Of a stretch of 64,000 bases of DNA, positions 18,127 to 26,773 are shown piece after piece. The stretch is from contig NZ_NSKC01000003.1 in assembly GCF_002286985.1 (NCBI RefSeq), positions 62,001 to 126,000 on the forward strand. The letters are read 5' to 3'. This DNA is from Halorubrum salipaludis. Its GTDB lineage: Archaea > Halobacteriota > Halobacteria > Halobacteriales > Haloferacaceae. The first letter of the stretch is position 1. The number at the start of each line of letters is the position of its first letter. Below the pieces are notes generated by a model that was given only the letters and a program-made list of their open reading frames with translations, did no database searches and was not told the DNA's origin. The position numbers were made by a program, and so were the translations under genes.

Positions 18127-19089
18127 TCACGCCTCGGCGGCGTCCACCGTCGGCACCGCGACCCGGTCGAGCACGTCGGCGATCACGTCGCGCTTGTCGG
18201 CGTCGTTGACGGCGGCGTCCGGCGTCAACACGAGCCGGTGGGCGAGCGTCGGCTCCGCGACGCGTTTCACGTCGTCCGGCGTGACGAACTCCCGGCCGGC
18301 GATCACCGCGGCCGCCCGCGCCGTCTCGAAGAGCCGCTGCGTGCCGCGGGGGGAGACGCCGACGTCGACGCGACGATCCGTCCGGGTCGCCCGGGCGACC
18401 GACGCCGCGTACTCCAGCAGGTCGTCGTCGACGCGGACCGTCTCGGGCACCTCGCGGAGGTCGGCCACGGCGTCCGGATCGAGCACGCGCTCGACCGTCG
18501 GGGCCTGCGCGACGCGGCCCGCCCGCCGACGGAGCAGCTCGACCTCTCCCTCGTCGTCGGGGTAGCCGATCGACGTCTTGATCGCGAACCGGTCGAGCTG
18601 GGCCTCTGGGAGGGGGAACGCGCCCTCGCTCTCGACGGGGTTCTGGGTCGCGATGACGTAGAACGGGTCCGGAAGGTCGTGGGTCTCGCCGTCGACGGTC
18701 ACCTGTCCCTCCTCCATCGCCTCCAGCAGGGCCGCCTGCGTCTTCGGCGGCGCGCGGTTGATCTCGTCGGCGAGCACGACGTTCGCGAAGATCGGCCCGG
18801 GGGAAAACGAGAAGGAGCCGTCGCGCTCGTCGAACACGTTGGTCCCGGTCACGTCGCTCGGGAGGAGGTCGGGCGTGAACTGGACCCGCGAGAACTCCAG
18901 TCCGAGCGCGGCCGCGAACGAGCGCGCCGAGAGGGTCTTTCCGGTGCCGGGCACGTCTTCCAGGAGGACGTGGCCGCGAGCGAGGATGCCGAGGGTGACG
19001 CGGTCGAGGAACTCGCGGTCGGCCACGACCGCGCCGCCGACCTCGTCGACGACGCGGGAGCAGGCCGCCGCGGCTTCGGGGACGTCCAT
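18127..19089 (-). CDS. MoxR family AAA+ ATPase
   Basis: A 320-residue ATPase. Walker A is at about residues 44-52 (EDVPGTGKT) and Walker B is LADEINRAPPKTQAALLEAM, with sensor-1 VIATQNPVESEGAFPLPEAQ. The C-terminal lid carries SPRGTQRLFETARAAA. MoxR ATPases act as chaperone-like activators, usually beside DUF58 or von Willebrand factor A proteins. No such partner is next to it here, so its client is unknown. The ATG at 19089 is preferred because the frame upstream of it runs into the tRNA region. It converges with pyrE, 19 bp apart. Confidence 0.93.
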   Translation of the reverse strand: MDVPEAAAACSRVVDEVGGAVVADREFLDRVTLGILARGHVLLEDVPGTGKTLSARSFAAALGLEFSRVQFTPDLLPSDVTGTNVFDERDGSFSFSPGPIFANVVLADEINRAPPKTQAALLEAMEEGQVTVDGETHDLPDPFYVIATQNPVESEGAFPLPEAQLDRFAIKTSIGYPDDEGEVELLRRRAGRVAQAPTVERVLDPDAVADLREVPETVRVDDDLLEYAASVARATRTDRRVDVGVSPRGTQRLFETARAAAVIAGREFVTPDDVKRVAEPTLAHRLVLTPDAAVNDADKRDVIADVLDRVAVPTVDAAEA

Positions 19090-19230
19090 ACCGCCACCAC
19101 GCGATCCGCGCCGAAAAGCGTTGCCGGCGGGTCGCCCCGTTGCCGGCGGGTACCCCGGTCGCGGGACGGCGCCGACACCGCCGTCGGCGATCGAAACGCA
19201 TAACAGCGGAACCGGCCAACCGATGAATGA

Positions 19231-19315
19231 GCCGAGGTAGCCTAGCCTGGCCAAGGCGGTAGATTCGAAATCTACTGTCCATTCGGACACCGGAGTTCAA
19301 ATCTCCGCCTCGGCG
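19231..19315 (+). tRNA. tRNA-Ser (anticodon CGA)
   Basis: An 85-nt cloverleaf. The acceptor stem GCCGAGG (19231-19237) pairs with CCTCGGC (19308-19314), with discriminator G at 19315. The D arm is GCCTAGCCTGGCCAAGGC. The anticodon stem TAGAT/ATCTA carries the loop TTCGAAA with anticodon CGA at 19266-19268, which reads UCG codons. The long variable arm TGTCC-ATTC-GGACA and the T arm GGAG-TTCAAAT-CTCC confirm a class II serine tRNA. CCA is not encoded and no intron is seen. It lies between moxR and a small gene, and both of those are on the minus strand. Confidence 0.97.
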
Positions 19316-19376
19316 CTTCTCTCCGGACGCTCAACCCGCGAGCGACGGCGCTCGTTCTGCCGATCGCGACGGCCGC

Positions 19377-19688
19377 CTACGGCTCCCCGCCCAGCGACTC
19401 CTGCTCGGGCGCGGTGTCGCCCCGGAGCCGCCGGCGGCGCTTGTCGTAGGCCGCTTCGAGCTTCGCGTTGGTCGCCCGCGAGACGAGGTAGAGGTCGGCG
19501 TCGTCGCCGTCGCGGGGGTGCGCGCTCGCGACCCAGACGTGGCCGTCGCCCGTCGAGAGGTCGTCGGCCCAGCGCTCGGCGGCCGCGCGGCTCTCGAACG
19601 CGTGGCGGGAGCCGTCCTCGAAGACGAGTCGGCCCACCTTCGCGTTGCGCTTGCGGGCTGAGGGTTTCACCGCGACGACGACGCTCAC
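19377..19688 (-). CDS. Small conserved-type haloarchaeal protein of unknown function
   Basis: A 103-residue protein, basic at the N-terminus (VAVKPSARKRNAKVGRLVFE) and C-terminus (AAYDKRRRRLRG), with a mixed alpha/beta middle that includes ESRAAAERWADDLS. There is no signal peptide, membrane helix or recognisable motif. The GC3 pattern is coding-like and the opposite frames do not look real. The basic ends suggest nucleic-acid contact, but that is a guess. It lies just downstream of citramalate synthase on the same strand (86 bp), so co-transcription is possible. Confidence 0.65.
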   Translation of the reverse strand: MSVVVAVKPSARKRNAKVGRLVFEDGSRHAFESRAAAERWADDLSTGDGHVWVASAHPRDGDDADLYLVSRATNAKLEAAYDKRRRRLRGDTAPEQESLGGEP

Positions 19689-19773
19689 GGACGCCGTTCG
19701 GGCGGCATCGCTTAAAAACCTCGTCAGACGGCGGCGGCCGGCGGGCCGGTCAGTCCCTGCGGCGTTGCCGCCG

Positions 19774-21456
19774 TCAGTCGTCCGCGACCGCGCCCGGATC
19801 CGCGTCCGCGGCGTCGGCGGCCGCCGCCAGCAGGCGGTCGAGCCCGTCGACCATCGCGACGACGCTGGCGCGGGTGATGTCGGCGTCGGTCGAGGAAACG
19901 CTCACGGACCGGTCGCCCCGCGAGAGGTCGACCTCGACGGTGACGACGGCGTCGGTGCCGCCCGTGATCGCGTCGACGTGGTAGGAGTCGAGCTCGAAGG
20001 AGACGCCCTCGCCGGCGCCGTCGCCGGCCAGCGCGGCCCGAACCGCCTCCAGTCCGGCGTCGACGGGGCCGGACCCGGTGCCGGAGGCGACGCGTTCCTC
20101 GTCGCCGACGCGGAGCCGGACCGAGGCCGTCGGGAGGTTCCCGCCGGAGGTGGCAGACAGGTCGACGAGCTCGACGTGTCGGTCGCGCTCGCGGCCCTGC
20201 ACGTCCTCGGTGATCGCGAGCAGGTCGGCGTCGGTGACGCGCTTCCCGCGGTCGCCGAGCTCCTTCACGCGGCTCACGACCTCGCTCAGCTCGTCGTCGT
20301 CGACCGCCACGTCGTGCTCCGCGAGGGCCGCCTTGACCCCCGCGCGCCCGGCGTGTTTGCCGAGGACGAGCCGCCGCTCGCGCCCCACCGTCTCGGGCGG
20401 GTACGGCTCGTACATCGTCCCGTCCTTCAGGGTTCCGTCGGTGTGGATCCCCGACTCGTGGGCGAAGGCGTTGGCGCCGCAGACCGCCTTGTTCGGCGGG
20501 AGCGCGACGCCGGTCGCCTCGCTCACGGTCCGGCAGAGCCGGTAGAGCCGCTCCAGTTCGACCGTGTCGACGTCGTACGACTGGTCGAGCGCGATGGCGA
20601 CTTCCTCTAGGGCGACGTTGCCGGCGCGCTCGCCGACGCCCATGACGGTTCCGTGGACGGTGTCGGCGCCCGCCTTCAGGCCGGCGTGGACGTTCGCCAC
20701 GCCGAAGCCGAGGTCGTCGTGCGTGTGGAGGCTCGTCGGGCCGCGGTCGGCGAGCCGGGAGACGACCTCCGCGGTGCGCTCCGGGTCGGCCGCGCCGACG
20801 GTGTCGCAGTAGCAGATCCGGTCGGCGCCGGCGTCGAGCCCCGCGCCGAGCAGGCGTTCGAGGTAGTCGAGGTCGGCGCGGGAGCCGTCCTCGCCGAGCA
20901 CCTCGACCCACAGCCCGTGGTCTTTGGCGTACTCGACGAGCTCGACCGTCGTTTCGACCACGTCGTCGCGGGTCGAGCCGACCTTCGTCTCGACGTGTTT
21001 GTCCGAGGCGGGGACGACGAGGTTGATCCCGTCGACGCCGCAGTCGAGCGCGTGGTCGATGTCTCGCTTCACGCCGCGGGCGAAACTCGTCACGGTCGCG
21101 TCGAGCCCCTCGTCGGCGACTCGGCGGATCGCCTCGCGTTCGCCCTCCGAGGTGCACGCCGAGCCGGCCTCGATCAGGTGCATCCCGGCCGCGTCGAGCT
21201 CGCGGGCGATGTCGACTTTCTCGGCCGGCGTCAGCGAGACGCCGGGCATCTGCTCGCCGTCGCGCAGGGTGGTGTCTAACAGCTGTACCTCGTCGAGTGC
21301 GGTGAGTTGTGTTCGGGTCAAAAGGGTGTCCGTCGGCTCGTCGGTGGGTTCGGGGCCGGTACCGCCGCGGGGCGGTCGCGCCCCGGAGTCGTTATCGTCG
21401 GAGAATTTCGCGGCCAGCCGCCGCGAGGCGACTTCCTCTATCCCCCGAACGATCAC
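19774..21456 (-). CDS. cimA: (R)-citramalate synthase / 2-isopropylmalate synthase family
   Basis: A 560-residue enzyme. The TIM-barrel opening VQLLDTTLRDGEQMPGVSLT starts near residue 57. HTHDDLGFGVANVHAGLKAG supplies the metal histidines, and a C-terminal LeuA-type allosteric domain (about 400-545) follows. In haloarchaea this family makes citramalate from pyruvate and acetyl-CoA for isoleucine. Isopropylmalate synthase is the alternative and cannot be excluded by eye. The start is uncertain. The GTG at 21456 gives about 45 hydrophilic residues before the barrel, and a TTG at 21321 would remove them. A TATA-like ACTTATCCG (21501-21509) lies 45-53 nt above the GTG and has a short leaderless frame between them. 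Confidence 0.88.
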   Translation of the reverse strand: MIVRGIEEVASRRLAAKFSDDNDSGARPPRGGTGPEPTDEPTDTLLTRTQLTALDEVQLLDTTLRDGEQMPGVSLTPAEKVDIARELDAAGMHLIEAGSACTSEGEREAIRRVADEGLDATVTSFARGVKRDIDHALDCGVDGINLVVPASDKHVETKVGSTRDDVVETTVELVEYAKDHGLWVEVLGEDGSRADLDYLERLLGAGLDAGADRICYCDTVGAADPERTAEVVSRLADRGPTSLHTHDDLGFGVANVHAGLKAGADTVHGTVMGVGERAGNVALEEVAIALDQSYDVDTVELERLYRLCRTVSEATGVALPPNKAVCGANAFAHESGIHTDGTLKDGTMYEPYPPETVGRERRLVLGKHAGRAGVKAALAEHDVAVDDDELSEVVSRVKELGDRGKRVTDADLLAITEDVQGRERDRHVELVDLSATSGGNLPTASVRLRVGDEERVASGTGSGPVDAGLEAVRAALAGDGAGEGVSFELDSYHVDAITGGTDAVVTVEVDLSRGDRSVSVSSTDADITRASVVAMVDGLDRLLAAAADAADADPGAVADD

Positions 21457-21472
21457 GATCGTCTCGTGTCAT
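21392..21472 (-). other. Possible 26-codon leader ORF upstream of and overlapping the cimA start
   Basis: On the minus strand an ATG at 21472 lies about 30 nt after a TATA-like element, the normal leaderless position. It opens a 26-codon frame ending in TAA at 21392-21394. The peptide is Arg-rich (M-T-R-D-D-R-D-R-S-G...) and reads a different frame from the proposed cimA GTG at 21456. Either the true cimA start lies downstream of it, or this frame is a regulatory leader, or it is chance. Confidence 0.3.
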
Positions 21473-21572
21473 TCGTGTCCGTGCCGACGAGTCTCACACG
21501 GATAAGTCGTCGGGTCGCGACAGCTTTGGCCGGGCAGAGGTCACGACGCGCTCGCTCTCCTGCCGGGGACAC

Positions 21573-21580
21573 GGTTATAC
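21573..21580 (+). promoter_or_regulatory. TATA box of the cupin gene
   Basis: GGTTATAC ends 22 nt before the ATG at 21603. The spacing selects this start over the long in-frame extension. Confidence 0.6.
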
Positions 21581-21602
21581 GGCCGCCCTCGGACGGATCG
21601 GT

Positions 21603-22091
21603 ATGCGGAAAACCGCGATCGACGACGTCGACGTCGTCACGAATCCGATGGGCGTCCACGACGTGCGGAAGCCGGTTTCCCGAGCGCTCGGGGCCGACCA
21701 CGTCGCGATGAACTACTTCGAGCTCGCCCCCGGCGACGCCTTCTCGGGCGGGCTCCACACGCACGGCGATCAGGAGGAGATCTTCTACGTGCTCTCTGGG
21801 ACCGCCACGTTCGAGGTGGGCCGCGAGCGCGAGCAGGTCGACGTGGAGGCCGGCGAGCTGATCCGGTTCGCGCCGGGTGAGTTCCAGTCCGGCTTCGTGC
21901 GCGAGGACGCGGACGAGGAGGTCGTCGCGTGGGCGTTCGGGGCGCCCGGCGCGCGCCACGACTGGGACCAGATCGAGTCGGTGATCGAGTGCCGCGAGTG
22001 CGGGGAGGAGCGCACACACGCCACCGAACTGACCGACGACGGACGGTTCCGGTTCACGTGCAACGAGTGCGGCACCTCCTTCTCGCCGTAG
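21603..22091 (+). CDS. Cupin-domain protein with C-terminal zinc ribbon
   Basis: A 162-residue protein. Residues about 35-105 are a single-domain cupin with metal-type histidines in SGGLHTHGDQEEIFYVLSG and the second motif GELIRFAPGEFQSGF. Residues about 128-160 form a zinc ribbon with CRECG and, some 22 residues on, CNECG. The combination is common in haloarchaea and has no assigned reaction. The ribbon suggests a protein or nucleic-acid partner. The ATG at 21603 is supported by a TATA box. It converges with the Cas4-like gene, only 6 bp apart. Confidence 0.85.
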   Translation: MRKTAIDDVDVVTNPMGVHDVRKPVSRALGADHVAMNYFELAPGDAFSGGLHTHGDQEEIFYVLSGTATFEVGREREQVDVEAGELIRFAPGEFQSGFVREDADEEVVAWAFGAPGARHDWDQIESVIECRECGEERTHATELTDDGRFRFTCNECGTSFSP

Positions 22092-22097
22092 GAGCGC

Positions 22098-22760
22098 TCA
22101 GCCCAACAGCGACCGGAACGACCGCCGACCGGTGCCGCATCGGTCCCGGTAGTCGCAGGCCGAACACCGGTCGTCGTCGACGCGCGACGGCGGGCCGTCG
22201 ATCGCGCGGGCGGCCCGCAGCGCCCGCCGGTAGGCGGCCTTCTTCCGGGTCGTGAGCCGGACCTCGCGGACGGTCCCGACGCTCGGGTACTCGACGAGCG
22301 CGCGCGGCACCTCGCGCCCGCGCTCCCACGCCACCGCCTTGGCGACGGCGACGGCCCTGACCGCCTGCGGCTCCCAGACGCCGTTCTTCGGCGGCTCGCC
22401 CGGTGAGACCACGGTGGGGACCGGCGGATCGGAGCCCGATTCTCCGGAGAGAATCTTGTGCACCGTCCCGTGGCAGTCCTTTCCGGACCGAAAGGGGCGT
22501 TCGCGCTCCGGCTCCGCGAGCTGTTCGTAGTCGTCGCGCTCGCGGAGCCGCGAGAGGTTCCGGCGGTACGCGGCGGGCGACCGGCGGATCGGGAGCCGCC
22601 GGAGCGTCGCGTCCGGCGCGCCGACGAGCGCCGGATACCGAAAGGCGAGATCGATGCGGGCGCGCGCGTCGTCCGGAACCTCCCGGCCGTCGTCGCGGCG
22701 CGCGTAGTAGAGCTGTCGCGGGCAGTAGGCGGCGCGGGCGAGGTCGCTGAAGGGGATCAC
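22098..22760 (-). CDS. Solo Cas4-like (RecB/DUF83) nuclease
   Basis: A 220-residue protein with the Cas4 Fe-S pattern: one Cys at residue 13 (AAYCPRQLYYA) and three near the end, at 199, 202 and 208 (RCSACDYRDRCG). A QxxxY-like helix reads RKKAAYRRALRAAR, and a possible catalytic Glu is in ALVEYPSVG. The middle is long and Arg-rich, and the standard catalytic Asp is hard to place, so activity is uncertain. No other cas gene or CRISPR array lies in the window, so this is a stand-alone Cas4 homologue that may act in DNA repair. The first residues MIPFSDLARA agree with the family start. Confidence 0.75.
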   Translation of the reverse strand: MIPFSDLARAAYCPRQLYYARRDDGREVPDDARARIDLAFRYPALVGAPDATLRRLPIRRSPAAYRRNLSRLRERDDYEQLAEPERERPFRSGKDCHGTVHKILSGESGSDPPVPTVVSPGEPPKNGVWEPQAVRAVAVAKAVAWERGREVPRALVEYPSVGTVREVRLTTRKKAAYRRALRAARAIDGPPSRVDDDRCSACDYRDRCGTGRRSFRSLLG

Positions 22761-22981
22761 GGCGGGGATGGCCGCGGTTCGGGTGAAAAGGGTCGGGACG
22801 ACGGTGACTCCGATCCCTTATCCGGGATACCGGAACCAACCCCCTCGTGATCTGACCCCCGTCCCGGCGCGGTCGAGGCGGTCGCGCGGCGAGCCGCCCG
22901 GGACCGACGAGCGCCGCCTGTTCGCCATATCGACCGCGCCGCCGAGCGGTTCCCCGTCGGCCACCGCACCGCCCCCGCCGA

Positions 22982-24049
22982 TCACTCCCGGATCCGATCG
23001 AGGTCCGCCACGAACGCCCGGAGCGCCTCCCGCGTCACGTGGGGCATACAGACGACGCGGAGTTCGCCGCGGCCCGTCCGCGAGACCTTCCAGCCCGCCT
23101 CCCGCAGCGCGTCGAACTCCGACTCGGGGAGCGCCGCGGCGACGAGCGGCAGCTCCGGGTCGACCACGTCGTACCCGCGATCGCCGAGCGCTGCCGCGAG
23201 CCACTCGGCGTTGGCGGTCGCGCGCTCGACCGCGTCGAGGTAGCCGTCCGGCCACAGCGCCTCCATCGCGGCGACCGCTCCGGCGACGCCAGCGCCGCTC
23301 CGGGTCCCGGTCAGGGTCGCCTGCGATCGCGTCTCGAGGTAGGGCGTGTCGACCGCGAGCGCGTCCAGCGCGGCGTCGTCGCGGGCGAGGAGCCCGCCGG
23401 CCGGCACCGCCGCCTGCCCGAACTTGTGGGGGTCGATCGTCAGCGTGTCGACGGCGGCGTCGCCGAACGACCACTCGGCGTCTGCGAAGGGGAGCACGAA
23501 CCCGCCCCACGCCGCGTCGACGTGCATCCGCGCGCCCGCCTCGTGTGCGATTCTGGCGAGCTCCGGAATCGGGTCCACTCGGCCGTACTCGGTGCTCCCG
23601 GCGACGCCGACGACCAGCGCCGTCGCGTCGTCGACGGCCGCCTCGACGGCGTCGGTTCGGGCCCGGAAGTCGTCGTCGACGGGGACCGTTCGCAGCTCGA
23701 CGTCGAGCAGCTCCGCGGCCTTGTGAAACGAGAAGTGGCCGCTCTCGGGGACGACGACGTTAACGTCACCCGCGTCGTGGCGGTTCCGCGCCGACCGGAC
23801 CGCCTGTACGTTCGCCTCGGTGCCGCCGGAGGTGACGTAGCCCGCGGCATCGGTGGGGGTCGGGTGGTCCGCGAGCGTCGCGAGCAGTTCGACCGCGCGC
23901 TCCTCCAGCGACGCCACTGCCTCGTACGTGGCCGGATCTCCCGGGTTCGTCGCGAGAAAGCGCTCGGCCGCCTCCCGGGCCGCGGGATGCGGCTCGGTGC
24001 ACATCGAGGAGAGCACCCGGTCGAACGACTGCGGCTCGGGCTGCTGCAT
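22982..24049 (-). CDS. mfnA: Tyrosine/aspartate decarboxylase MfnA-type PLP enzyme
   Basis: A 355-residue group II PLP decarboxylase. The PLP Lys is in [16 protein letters not shown], and [20 protein letters not shown] and [13 protein letters not shown] are the family cofactor-binding blocks. Archaeal members decarboxylate L-tyrosine (methanofuran) or L-aspartate to beta-alanine. Haloarchaea do not make methanofuran, so beta-alanine for coenzyme A is the more likely role, by inference. The ATG at 24049 begins at the conserved [15 protein letters not shown] segment. The in-frame extension to 24310 is low-complexity and rejected. It lies 80 bp after ppsA on the same strand. Confidence 0.9.
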   Translation of the reverse strand: MQQPEPQSFDRVLSSMCTEPHPAAREAAERFLATNPGDPATYEAVASLEERAVELLATLADHPTPTDAAGYVTSGGTEANVQAVRSARNRHDAGDVNVVVPESGHFSFHKAAELLDVELRTVPVDDDFRARTDAVEAAVDDATALVVGVAGSTEYGRVDPIPELARIAHEAGARMHVDAAWGGFVLPFADAEWSFGDAAVDTLTIDPHKFGQAAVPAGGLLARDDAALDALAVDTPYLETRSQATLTGTRSGAGVAGAVAAMEALWPDGYLDAVERATANAEWLAAALGDRGYDVVDPELPLVAAALPESEFDALREAGWKVSRTGRGELRVVCMPHVTREALRAFVADLDRIRE

Positions 24050-24129
24050 TCGACCGAACGTTGCCGCGGAGGGTCTTACCCGTTCCGCTCCGGGCGCCCC
24101 CGCTCGGACGGCTCGCCCCCGCGACGGCG

Positions 24130-26451
24130 TCAGCGGACCGAGTCGAGGAGGAGCCGCTGTTCGGTCCGCTTCACCTCGTGTTGCACGTCTCGCACCGCGT
24201 CGATGTTCGCCGAGATGGAGGAGACGCCCTCCTCGACGAGGAAGTCGACCATCTCCGGCTTCGACCCGGCCTGTCCGCAGATGCTGGTGTCGACGCCGAG
24301 TTCCCGGCACGTCTCGATCGTGTCGCCGATGAGCTGTAACACCGCGGGGTGCAGCTCGTCGAACCGGTCGGCGACGTGCTCGTTGTTGCGGTCGACCGCC
24401 AGCGTGTACTGCGTGAGGTCGTTCGTCCCGAAGGAGGCGAAGTCGATCCCGGCGGCCGCCAGCTCATCGATCTGCAGCGCACTCGCGGGCGTCTCGATCA
24501 TCACGCCCCACCGGTGCGTCTCGGGGTCGATCCCGGCCTCGCGCATGTGGCGTTTGATCCCCTCGATGTCCTTCGCGTCGTTGACGAGGGGGAACATCAC
24601 CTCCAGGTTGTCGTATCCCATCTCGTAGAGCCGGGCGAACGCGGCCAGCTCCTGGCGGAACGGCTCGGGCTTGTCGAGACTCCGGCGGATCCCGCGCCAC
24701 CCGAGCATCGGGTTGTGTTCGGCGGGCTCGCCTTCGCCCCCCTCCAGCTCTCGGAACTCGTCGGTCGGGGCGTCGATGGTCCGGACCCTGACCGGTCGGG
24801 GATAGAACTCGTCGGCGACCCGCCGAACGCCCTCGATGAGCTCGTCCTGATACGCGCGGGCGCCGTGGTCGGCGATGTACTTCTCGGGGGTCTTGCCGAG
24901 CGACAGCACCATGTGTTCGATCCGGAGCAGCCCGACGCCGTCGGCGCCCGTCGCCGCGGCGCGCTCGGCGGCCTCCGGGATCGAGACGTTCACCTTCACT
25001 TCCGTCGCCGTCATCGGCTTGACGGGGGTCTCCGGCCGCGCGGCCTCGACCGGCTCGAACTCCTCGCCGGACTCGGCGTCCTCGTCGGCGCCGGCGCGGA
25101 CGGTGCCCTTGTCGCCGTCGATCGTGACGTTCTGCCCGTCGCTCAGGAGTCGGGTCCCGTTTCCGGTGCCGACGACGGCCGGGACGCCGAGCTCCCGCGA
25201 GATGATCGCGGCGTGGCTCGTCATCCCGCCCTCGTCCGTGACGATCCCGGCGGCCCGTTTCATCGCGGGGACCATGTCCGGCATCGTCATCTCGGTCACC
25301 ATCACGTCTCCCTCCTGCACCTGGTCGAGGTGGTCGAGCTTGTGCACGATCCGGACGGTCCCGGAGACGACGCCCGGACTGGCACCGAGGCCGTCGACGA
25401 GCACGTCGGCGTCGTCGCCGTCCGCGTCACCCGCGCCCCGGTCGTCGGAAGCGTCCGTCCTCCTCCCGGCCGCGTCGCTCTCGTCGTCGCCCTCGTCGTC
25501 AGCCCGGATCGTCGTGATCGGACGCGACTGCAGCATGTACACCTCGCCGTCGTAGATCGCCCACTCCACGTCCTGTGGCGTCCCGTAGTGGTCCTCGACG
25601 CGCTTGCCGAGTTCGACGAGTTCCCCGATCTCCGCGTCCGAGAGCACCCGACTGTTCCGGCGGTCGTCGTCGACGTCCAGCGTGACGGTCTCGCCCGTCT
25701 CGTCGTCTTTGACCATCTCCACCTTCTTGTCCGCGACCGTCACCTCGTCGACGACGCCGCGTTCGCGGTCGTACACGTAGTTGTCGGGCGAGACCGTTCC
25801 GGAGACGACCGCCTCGCCGAGCCCCCACGCCGCCTCGATCGTGATCTGCGGATCGCCGGTCGAGGGGTGGCTAGTGAACATCACGCCGGACTTCTCGGCG
25901 TCGACCATCCGCTGAACGACGACCGCGATGTCGACCTCCGCGTGCGGGAACCCCCGCTGCTGGCGGTAGTAGATCGCGCGCTGGGTGAAAAGCGAGGCCC
26001 AACACTCCTTCACCCGCCGGATCAGGTCCTGCTCTCGGACGTTGAGAAAGGTCTCCTGCTGGCCGGCGAACGAGGAGTCGGGGAGGTCCTCGGCGGTCGC
26101 GGAGGAACGAACGGCGACGAACGCCTCCTCGCCGTCGTCGCCCATCGCCCGGTACCGCTCGATGATCTCCTCGCGGACGTCGTCTGGGAGCGGCGTCTCC
26201 AAGATCAGCTCCGCCGCGGTCTCCTCGGCCTCCCGGAGCGCGGCGGAGTCCTCTGGGTCGACGTCGACCGCGGCGAACAGCTCCTCGTCGATTTCCGCCT
26301 CCTCGATGAAGGTGCGGTACGTGCCCGCCGTGACGGTGAACCCCGGGGGAACCGGGAGTCCCGCGCCGATGAGTTCGCCGAGCGAAGCCGCCTTCCCGCC
26401 GACGGTTCCCACGTCGTCGGCGTCGACATCCTCGAGCCAGAGTACTGCCAT
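24130..26451 (-). CDS. ppsA: Phosphoenolpyruvate synthase
   Basis: A 773-residue enzyme that makes PEP from pyruvate and ATP for gluconeogenesis. The N-terminal ATP-grasp-like domain starts [20 protein letters not shown]. The phosphohistidine domain carries the catalytic His in [20 protein letters not shown]. The C-terminal TIM barrel has [19 protein letters not shown] and [13 protein letters not shown] with the catalytic Cys. An acidic Asp-rich linker (about 318-352) joins the first two domains and is longer than in bacteria. A TATA element (CTTTTATT on the minus strand, 26510-26517) lies about 60 nt upstream, leaving a leader of about 35 nt. Confidence 0.97.
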   Translation of the reverse strand: MAVLWLEDVDADDVGTVGGKAASLGELIGAGLPVPPGFTVTAGTYRTFIEEAEIDEELFAAVDVDPEDSAALREAEETAAELILETPLPDDVREEIIERYRAMGDDGEEAFVAVRSSATAEDLPDSSFAGQQETFLNVREQDLIRRVKECWASLFTQRAIYYRQQRGFPHAEVDIAVVVQRMVDAEKSGVMFTSHPSTGDPQITIEAAWGLGEAVVSGTVSPDNYVYDRERGVVDEVTVADKKVEMVKDDETGETVTLDVDDDRRNSRVLSDAEIGELVELGKRVEDHYGTPQDVEWAIYDGEVYMLQSRPITTIRADDEGDDESDAAGRRTDASDDRGAGDADGDDADVLVDGLGASPGVVSGTVRIVHKLDHLDQVQEGDVMVTEMTMPDMVPAMKRAAGIVTDEGGMTSHAAIISRELGVPAVVGTGNGTRLLSDGQNVTIDGDKGTVRAGADEDAESGEEFEPVEAARPETPVKPMTATEVKVNVSIPEAAERAAATGADGVGLLRIEHMVLSLGKTPEKYIADHGARAYQDELIEGVRRVADEFYPRPVRVRTIDAPTDEFRELEGGEGEPAEHNPMLGWRGIRRSLDKPEPFRQELAAFARLYEMGYDNLEVMFPLVNDAKDIEGIKRHMREAGIDPETHRWGVMIETPASALQIDELAAAGIDFASFGTNDLTQYTLAVDRNNEHVADRFDELHPAVLQLIGDTIETCRELGVDTSICGQAGSKPEMVDFLVEEGVSSISANIDAVRDVQHEVKRTEQRLLLDSVR

Positions 26452-26773
26452 TCGTGTGCTCGGAGGATCCGCGAGCCGACGTATGAAGCTTCCGGACTGC
26501 GCAACTGTGAATAAAAGATTACTCGCGGTCGAGTGATCGCCGCCACCCGGACGCGTCTCCGATACGATCGCTCCGAGCCGACGCGCTCCCCCGGCCGGGA
26601 AGCCGCGCCGTTCCGCCGGCCGACCGGTTGTCCGTCACCGAGATGTTCAAAGCCATGCCGCGAAATCCGTCTATACTCCCGTTCCATCCGAGTGAAAACG
26701 CCGTATTCACTCAATAATCATATTCTAATCGTGCTATTTGTTCGCTACCTCCGACAGCGGAGGCGACCCATCG
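26452..26773. promoter_or_regulatory. Divergent promoter region between ppsA and the subtilisin gene
   Basis: A 322-bp gap with no gene. On the minus side CTTTTATT (26510-26517) is the ppsA TATA box. On the plus side an AT-rich stretch, TCAATAATCATATTCTAATC (26711-26730), is the best promoter for the secreted protease, leaving a leader of about 20-25 nt. This stretch is far more AT-rich than the surrounding DNA. Confidence 0.6.

Noticed and set aside
22098-22760. Evidence of a CRISPR-Cas locus
   Set aside because: Only the Cas4-like gene is present. No array or other cas gene lies in the window.
22757-22969. A 70-codon minus-strand frame between mfnA and the Cas4-like gene
   Set aside because: Arg/Ser/Pro-rich, no hydrophobic core, and overlaps the start region of the Cas4-like gene. 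Nothing supports it.
24349-26514. A 721-codon plus-strand frame opposite ppsA
   Set aside because: It is a shadow of the PEP synthase gene with no recognisable domain.
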